From Pontibacterium sp049599735 (GTDB lineage Bacteria; Pseudomonadota; Gammaproteobacteria; Pseudomonadales; Balneatricaceae), in the NCBI GenBank assembly GCA_049599735.1, contig JBMYOX010000006.1, positions 1-64,000 on the forward strand: a stretch of 64,000 bases of DNA, written 5' to 3'. This document shows, in pieces, positions 58,919-64,000 of the stretch. Both the position numbers and the translations under genes were made by a program. Below the pieces are notes generated by a model that worked only from the letters and a program-made list of their open reading frames with translations, searched no databases and had not been told where the DNA came from. Position 1 is the stretch's first letter, and each line of letters starts with the position of its first letter.

Positions 58919-59713
58919 TTATAGGTTTACAAAATGTTCATAGACCCTGATAAGTTCATCTTCACTGAAACTGACAATAATCAACTGCTGGCCCGGTTCG
59001 ATTAAATTGGGATCCTCCCCCAGGTTGCCACTGCGATAGTTGTAAATATAGGTGGTTGTAACTTTGGATTGCAACAGGCGCCCCAGAAATGAACTTTGGT
59101 GGCTGTCCAGCCGCTCATCAGCATCTTTGGGGATGTTTGCATACAGGATGTCCTGTTGATCCGATAAGCGAATACCTTCTGCAAAGGTGCGGGTGAGGCC
59201 ACTTTGAACAATGCCCCAGAGTCCTTGTTCGTCCCCTTCGTTGACTGCATGAATATAATAAAGCTGTTTGTCGTTTTGTGCTGGTGTATCCAGCAGCGCC
59301 AGTAATTTTATTTGATTAGCCGGAGTCAGAGTCCGGGGGGCTTCGGGGATAAAAGCAGAACTGCCCAAAGCGGCACCCGTCTCAATTGCAAAGGTTTGAG
59401 AATTCGGTGAATCAACGGCTTCCAGCTGAATTGTTGTTTCTACCTGGGGTAGCGGAAGGCTAAGTAACTGGGATGCAGTGACAAAATGATCTGCTTTTTC
59501 AATCTCGATAGATTGTTCGGGTATAGCAATAATTTTATCGATATGTTGCCGGGCCCGGGTGACCAGCACTTGAGCGGGTGTTGCAACAGAAGACCGGGAT
59601 TCAGCGGGGGCTGAAACAGGAGGTGCCGGGGGTTGGTCTTGTGTCCTTTGCAGGTAGAGGTACGCTGTGGCGGCTGCGATCAGAAGAACCAATATAATCA
59701 GAAAACGTTGCAT
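58919..59713 (-). CDS. Membrane-anchored protein with LysM-like C-terminus
   Basis: A 264-residue protein with one N-terminal membrane helix (residues 3-20) and a proline-rich linker. The C-terminal part resembles a LysM module (GLWGIVQSGL near residue 165, then NLGEDPNLIEPGQQLIIV near 235), but with an unusually long stretch between the two halves. It is likely periplasmic and may touch peptidoglycan. It lies 13 bases upstream of the YfcG-like gene and may be co-transcribed with it. Confidence 0.6.
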   Translation of the reverse strand: MQRFLIILVLLIAAATAYLYLQRTQDQPPAPPVSAPAESRSSVATPAQVLVTRARQHIDKIIAIPEQSIEIEKADHFVTASQLLSLPLPQVETTIQLEAVDSPNSQTFAIETGAALGSSAFIPEAPRTLTPANQIKLLALLDTPAQNDKQLYYIHAVNEGDEQGLWGIVQSGLTRTFAEGIRLSDQQDILYANIPKDADERLDSHQSSFLGRLLQSKVTTTYIYNYRSGNLGEDPNLIEPGQQLIIVSFSEDELIRVYEHFVNL

Positions 59714-59952
59714 CCGTGGCCTCGTGTTTGTCTGTATAAAAACAGGTTTAGTGCCACACTTTAGCCCGCAACAGGACAGGAGAAAAGAGGCATACAGGAA
59801 TGACCGGGCGCTTTGGTCGTTTAGAAAGGCTGTATGTAAAAGAAGCGTTGCTTATTAATTCCCGGTTAAATAAGAAAAAGCACTTGCTTTCCGGTTTGCA
59901 AAGCGGGATGAAAAGGTTTTAACTCATTGTTATCTCTGTCTGGAATATCAGC

Positions 59953-61587
59953 ATGAAGCAAACAGAACGTCATAATATCGCGGGCTCAAAATACCATAAT
60001 ATCTGGATCATGCTCTGTGTTGTCGTCGGGCTGCTGTTTTCATTTTCAGTCTTTTTTAGTATGAAGGATTATGAGCGTCAGACTGTCGAGTCAGATTTAA
60101 AACAAGCTGCAGGGCGTGTTGCTGAGGCACTGGAACATGATTTGTCTGGTAAGTTAAAAGCGTTGGTTTCGCTTTGGGCCTTACAGGCGGGTACGGATAA
60201 CATCAGTCGGCCACAGTTTGAATCCCTGGCGAGTCATTTATTGGAACGCCACCCGGATATAACTGCGTTTGAATGGGTGCCTGCTGTCTCCAGGGCTGAT
60301 AGAGCAAGGGCTGAGCGGGCTAATGCAGATTATTCCCCCGGCTTTAAGATTACCCAATGGGCTGATGCTTCCCGTCTGGAAACCGCACCGGAACGTGAAC
60401 AGTACTTTCCTGTGTATTACTCCCAGCCAGCAGGTGTACTTGATAGTCGCCTGGGCTTTGACCTGGCTACAGACCCGGATAGTTTAGCCGCACTAAAGGC
60501 GGCAGCAAAGAGCGCGGCTATGGCGCTGTCTGCACCGGTCAGGCTGATCGCAGAGCATCAGGATAAAAACGGCATACTGGCGGTTATTCCTTTGTATAAG
60601 GGACAGGTCTTTCCTGAAAATAAAAGCCATAAACCCGAAGGCTTTTTAGTTGAAGTGTGGCAACCTGGGGATCAGCTGGCCGAGCTTCAAGCCAATTATC
60701 TGACGGAGGGTATCAAGCTTGCACTGCTGGATCAGACGGACGTTCAGTCTTCTCAGGTCATCTATGCAGCGCAGCCAGAAGGGGACTGGCTGGCCGCAGA
60801 GGCAGTAACGGCACCGGTGATGACTGAACTTAACCGGGTTTGGACACTGGTTGTGACACCTGAGAGCGCCTATTTTGCAGCCCGTAGCAGCTATACTCCG
60901 TTGCTGGTGCTGTGCCTGGGGTTGCTGTTCACTTTGTTGTTAAGTGTTTACTTGTTTGTGCTGGGTCGTCGAGCCCGTGAAATGGCGATTATTGTATCGC
61001 GTCATACTGCTGAGCTTGAAGCAGCACAATTGCGTGCTGATGCGGTAGCAGTGACGGACCGGATAACAGGTTTATTTAATAAACGTCATTTTGATTATGT
61101 CGTGGCTAACGAGTGTCGCCGCTCGGTGCGTGAATTTACGCCTCTAACGCTGATGTTTTTTGAGCTGGATAATTTTGAACAATATGCCGAATCTTATGGC
61201 CAGCAGAAAGCGGAAGCTTGTCTGAAGGCGGTGGCCGAACAGTTTAAGCAACGTATTTCTCGCCCGGGGGATCTGATTGCCCGTTATTCAGAGGATCGTT
61301 TTGTGTGCCTGCTGCCTTCAACCAATGAGCAGGTGATTGAACTGGCAGCACGTTGCTGTGAAGAAGTACGGCAGTTAAATATTGCCCATAAAGGCACAGG
61401 CAGTTTTGAGATTGTGACTATCAGTATCGGGGTTGCGACTATGTTGCCTTCGCGTTTGCTGACGCCGGAGCGCCTGGTTGCCACGGCGGAAACGGTTTTA
61501 TTGGAAGCTAAAGAGGCGGGTGGCGACCGGTATATTGCTTCTGCTGAAAGTTCCTCGGACATATCTTCGGCAACTTATTCAGTTTGA
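59953..61587 (+). CDS. CHASE-domain protein with degenerate GGDEF domain
   Basis: A 544-residue membrane protein. It has a first helix at about 20-38 and a periplasmic CHASE sensor (ERHPDITAFEWVPAVSRADR and PVYYSQP). A second helix lies at about 317-340, followed by a GGDEF-fold domain. The signature reads SEDRF at 446-450 in place of GGDEF, and the metal site reads FELDNFEQYAESYG with the first Asp changed to Glu. It is therefore unlikely to make c-di-GMP. Degenerate domains of this kind can bind c-di-GMP or GTP as receptors, though no clear RxxD site is seen before the motif. Confidence 0.85.
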   Translation: MKQTERHNIAGSKYHNIWIMLCVVVGLLFSFSVFFSMKDYERQTVESDLKQAAGRVAEALEHDLSGKLKALVSLWALQAGTDNISRPQFESLASHLLERHPDITAFEWVPAVSRADRARAERANADYSPGFKITQWADASRLETAPEREQYFPVYYSQPAGVLDSRLGFDLATDPDSLAALKAAAKSAAMALSAPVRLIAEHQDKNGILAVIPLYKGQVFPENKSHKPEGFLVEVWQPGDQLAELQANYLTEGIKLALLDQTDVQSSQVIYAAQPEGDWLAAEAVTAPVMTELNRVWTLVVTPESAYFAARSSYTPLLVLCLGLLFTLLLSVYLFVLGRRAREMAIIVSRHTAELEAAQLRADAVAVTDRITGLFNKRHFDYVVANECRRSVREFTPLTLMFFELDNFEQYAESYGQQKAEACLKAVAEQFKQRISRPGDLIARYSEDRFVCLLPSTNEQVIELAARCCEEVRQLNIAHKGTGSFEIVTISIGVATMLPSRLLTPERLVATAETVLLEAKEAGGDRYIASAESSSDISSATYSV

Positions 61588-61659
61588 CGGAAGTTGCCAG
61601 GAGCTCTGTTACAGAGTGATATCATGCTGTTTTGTTGTGTACGGGTCAGAAGGACCGGA

Positions 61660-62517
61660 TTAATCGAGCCCTTCTGATACCTGCATTCGCTGTAAGCGGG
61701 CCTGCTCTTCGGCCATTGCCGCTTTGATTTCCTGTATAACCGTATCCACATCCGCAGCCTGGGTTGCTTCTTCAAAGTGGCCGCTCAGCTCCAGATCCGG
61801 GTGCAAATTGCCTTGCTCGTATAACGCCCAGATTTCTTTTTCGTAGCGAGTATTCCGTAATTCGGGTGCGTACTGAGCGTAATAATCGGTCATGTTTTTA
61901 ATATCACGCGCCAGCATCCACCGGGCGTGATTATTACCTGCAGCATCAACGGCCTGGGGCAGATCAATAATGACAGGGCCGTAGTCATCCACCAGAACAT
62001 TAAATTCTGAGAGATCACCGTGCACAAGACCTGCACATAACATACGCATCACGTAGTGCATCACAACGGCATGGTCTTCAACGGCCTGTTCTGCCGTCAT
62101 GGAAATGTCATTCAGGCGGGGCGCTACATGGCCTTCGTCGTCGGTGATTAATTCCATCAGCAAAACACCGTCAAAGCAGCCGTAGGGTTGTGGCACGCGC
62201 ACACCCGCTTCAGCAAGGCGATAAAGCGCTTCTGCTTCGGCATTTTGCCAGGCTGCTTCCTGCTGGTTGCGGCCAAATTTTGAGCCTTTTTCGATGGCGC
62301 GGGCGCGGCGGCTGTTACGTCCCCGGCGACCTTCCCGGTAAAGTGTGGCTTGTTTGAAACTGCGTTTTTCTGCGTCTTTATATACTTTGGCGCAGCGGAT
62401 CTCAGAGCCACAGCGCACAATATAAACAGCCGCTTCCTTGCCGCTCATCAGTGGGCGGATCACTTCATCTACCAGGCCATCTTCTATTAGTGGCAGGATT
62501 CGTTTTGGCGTTTTCAT
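61660..62517 (-). CDS. RIO1-type serine protein kinase
   Basis: A 285-residue atypical kinase. The ATP lysine is in CAKVYKD. The RIO-specific insertion KRSFKQATLYREGRRGRNSR is followed by the catalytic loop LVHGDLSEFNVLV and metal loop VIIDLPQAVD. Catalytic Asp and Asn are intact. Bacterial RIO1 proteins are known in pseudomonads and relatives; substrates are poorly defined and may include ribosome-related targets. AAGG precedes the ATG. It is convergent with the CHASE protein gene and divergent from tmcA. Confidence 0.92.
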   Translation of the reverse strand: MKTPKRILPLIEDGLVDEVIRPLMSGKEAAVYIVRCGSEIRCAKVYKDAEKRSFKQATLYREGRRGRNSRRARAIEKGSKFGRNQQEAAWQNAEAEALYRLAEAGVRVPQPYGCFDGVLLMELITDDEGHVAPRLNDISMTAEQAVEDHAVVMHYVMRMLCAGLVHGDLSEFNVLVDDYGPVIIDLPQAVDAAGNNHARWMLARDIKNMTDYYAQYAPELRNTRYEKEIWALYEQGNLHPDLELSGHFEEATQAADVDTVIQEIKAAMAEEQARLQRMQVSEGLD

Positions 62518-62738
62518 AGCGACCTTATACCCTGGTTTGTGTTGAGATGGAATGAGAAGTGTCCATCTTCATCAGGAGGCTGAGTGTTAGCGTCAAAATA
62601 GTCGCCGCTTTATTGTATGGTAATAGTGTTTGATAAGGCTGAGCTTAAGCTAAACTGTTACCTCATAAATTGACTACCCACGGTGCCCGGGCGGGCCGGG
62701 TTTGCAGTATTATATCAGGGTGTTTATGGAGGTGTTTG

Positions 62739-64000
62739 ATGTCCCCCGTACGTGAGGCCGTATTTCAGTTGCTCGACCTGGCTGCCCGCCGGAATCAGCG
62801 TCGTATATTGGTATGTGCCGGTGAGCACACATGGGGGCTGGCTCAGGCAGGACAAATCCAGGCATGGATGCAACCGGAAGCCAGCCTGTGGGTATCCCGG
62901 CAGGCTCCTGAGGGTTCTGAGCATACCCGTGCACGGGATTTACATCGTTATCTGGGGCAGGAGACTGATCTGCTGGTTTTTGATGCATGGGAGGGCTTTA
63001 ATCCCAATGCATTTGGTCAGATAACCGGTACGTTGCGTGGTGGCGGGTTATTACTGCTTCTGTGCCCGGAGCTGGAGAACTGGCATTGCTTTGATGATCC
63101 TGAACATAAAGCACTGGCGGTTGAACCCTACGGAACAGAGCGGGTTGGGCGGCGTTATATTCGTCGTCTGGCGCGGCTGTTATCAGCCTCATCAACGGTG
63201 TCTGTGTTAACGCAGCACAGTGAAATTTTTGCGCTGACAAACGGGGCTGCGCCTGGAGCAGCAGAGCAGGCAGAGGTGGTCCCGTCACCTTATGCGACGG
63301 CCGACCAGCGTAATGCGGTTGAACGTATTATACGTTCTCTTTCCCGTGGTCGACGACCTGTGGTTTTAACCGCAGATCGGGGACGTGGAAAATCTGCGGC
63401 CCTGGGTATTGTCGCCGCCCGGTTAATCAGCAGCGGGAGCAGGCATGTTCGGGTGACCGCACCCTCTTTGCATAATGTGACTGAAGTTTTTCATCATGCG
63501 GCGGCCCTGTTGCCCGGCGCGGTGGTAGAGAAAGGAAAGCTGCGCCAGGATGCTGGGGTACTGGCTTATATAACACCGGATGAAGCCCGGCGACAGGATG
63601 CGGAGGGGGTTGTGCTGCTCGTTGATGAGGCTGCGGCCATTCCGGCACCGGTGCTGGCGCAATTACTGAGTCGCTACAGCCGCATTGTGTTTTCCACAAC
63701 AGTTCACGGTTATGAAGGTACAGGGCAGGGGTTTGCCGTGCGTTTTCGCCGCGAACTGGACAGGCGAACCCCGGACTGGCGGGCACTGACGCTGACGCAG
63801 CCCGTTCGCTGGGCGGATAATGACCCGCTGGAATCCCTGGTTTTTGATGCGCTGCTGCTTAATGCTGAGGCACTGGGCAGGCAGCAGGCCGGTGCGCTTG
63901 AGTTTGAGATGCCGGATATCGCACTTTTAAATCGTGACCAGTTGCTTGAAAACGAGCCGTTATTGTCTGAGCTATTTGGCTTATTAGTCTTAGCCCACTA
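62739..64000 (+). CDS. tmcA: tRNA(Met) cytidine acetyltransferase, N-terminal two thirds (cut by window edge)
   Basis: The frame from ATG 62739, with GGAGG five to six bases upstream, stays open to the end of the window and encodes at least 420 residues. TmcA makes N4-acetylcytidine at the wobble base of elongator tRNA-Met, using acetyl-CoA and ATP or GTP. The N-terminal domain is followed by the RNA-helicase-like module with Walker A TADRGRGKSAALG near residue 212 and Walker B VLLVDEAAAIPAP near 293. The GNAT acetyltransferase domain and tRNA-binding tail lie beyond the window. Confidence 0.93.
   Translation, partial: MSPVREAVFQLLDLAARRNQRRILVCAGEHTWGLAQAGQIQAWMQPEASLWVSRQAPEGSEHTRARDLHRYLGQETDLLVFDAWEGFNPNAFGQITGTLRGGGLLLLLCPELENWHCFDDPEHKALAVEPYGTERVGRRYIRRLARLLSASSTVSVLTQHSEIFALTNGAAPGAAEQAEVVPSPYATADQRNAVERIIRSLSRGRRPVVLTADRGRGKSAALGIVAARLISSGSRHVRVTAPSLHNVTEVFHHAAALLPGAVVEKGKLRQDAGVLAYITPDEARRQDAEGVVLLVDEAAAIPAPVLAQLLSRYSRIVFSTTVHGYEGTGQGFAVRFRRELDRRTPDWRALTLTQPVRWADNDPLESLVFDALLLNAEALGRQQAGALEFEMPDIALLNRDQLLENEPLLSELFGLLVLAH

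Noticed and set aside
1..64000. Mobile elements, prophage, CRISPR or toxin-antitoxin islands
   Set aside because: No transposase, integrase, phage structural gene, spaced repeat array or convincing toxin pair was found; the only tRNA (6838-6921) shows no duplicated 3' end nearby.

Overview
This window looks like an ordinary chromosomal stretch of a marine or aquatic gammaproteobacterium, most probably of the Oceanospirillales type. The evidence is a set of housekeeping genes whose products read very close to Escherichia and Pseudomonas forms (kdsA, nrdAB, cysG, cysDN, the rnf/rsx cluster with nth, dbpA, pyrC, ilvC, ccoG, tmcA), together with a high density of c-di-GMP signalling genes. I see no insertion sequence, prophage, integrase, CRISPR array or rRNA. 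The genus call is inference.

Layout. At 1-6.7 kb lie the truncated start of cysK, a Sel1-repeat protein, a tight three-gene minus-strand operon (pseudokinase/FGE-like membrane protein, DUF4139 protein, DTW-domain protein), kdsA, a HugZ-like protein and a DUF2788 protein. At 6.8-11.2 kb lie tRNA-Tyr and the class Ia ribonucleotide reductase operon nrdA-nrdB-ferredoxin. A pair of NrdR boxes 31 bp apart sits over its promoter, and a GC-rich island of unknown role lies just upstream. At 11.4-12.5 kb is a Glu/Leu/Phe/Val dehydrogenase. At 13-21.3 kb is an assimilatory sulfate locus: TSUP transporter, siroheme sulfite reductase, DUF934, APS-reductase-type cysH and cysG on the minus strand, and cysD-cysN on the plus strand. 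CysN carries what looks like a dead APS-kinase tail.

At 21.5-30.5 kb is rnfABCDGE followed by nth, with a receiver-CheC protein and a diguanylate cyclase between rnfE and nth. At 30.6-34.8 kb lie an AhpD-like protein, a GlxA-type regulator, an RRM-like small protein, ppiC, dbpA and a GIY-YIG protein. At 34.9-40.6 kb is a signalling block: GAF-PAS-GGDEF-EAL, Hpt-REC-REC and CHASE4-GGDEF. A 27-residue reading frame precedes the first of these and overlaps its start codon. At 40.7-51.8 kb lie ccoG, a MocR regulator, a nucleoside-recognition membrane protein, an aminotransferase/omega-amidase pair, a large orphan protein, a PhnA-like protein, ansA and pyrC.

At 51.9-56.1 kb lie lrgB, lrgA, modF and ilvC. 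The ilvC promoter has an inverted repeat across its -10. The last 8 kb hold an MDR oxidoreductase, two glutathione transferases, a LysM-like membrane protein, a CHASE protein with a ruined GGDEF motif, a RIO1-type kinase and the first two thirds of tmcA.

Nothing here is an obvious new defence or mobile system. The best leads are the catalytically dead kinase/FGE fusion operon, the GC-rich island before nrdA, the vestigial APS kinase on CysN, the coupled small ORF before the GGDEF-EAL gene, the signalling pair lodged in the rnf-nth cluster, the orphan 706-residue protein, and the ilvC promoter palindrome and leader.
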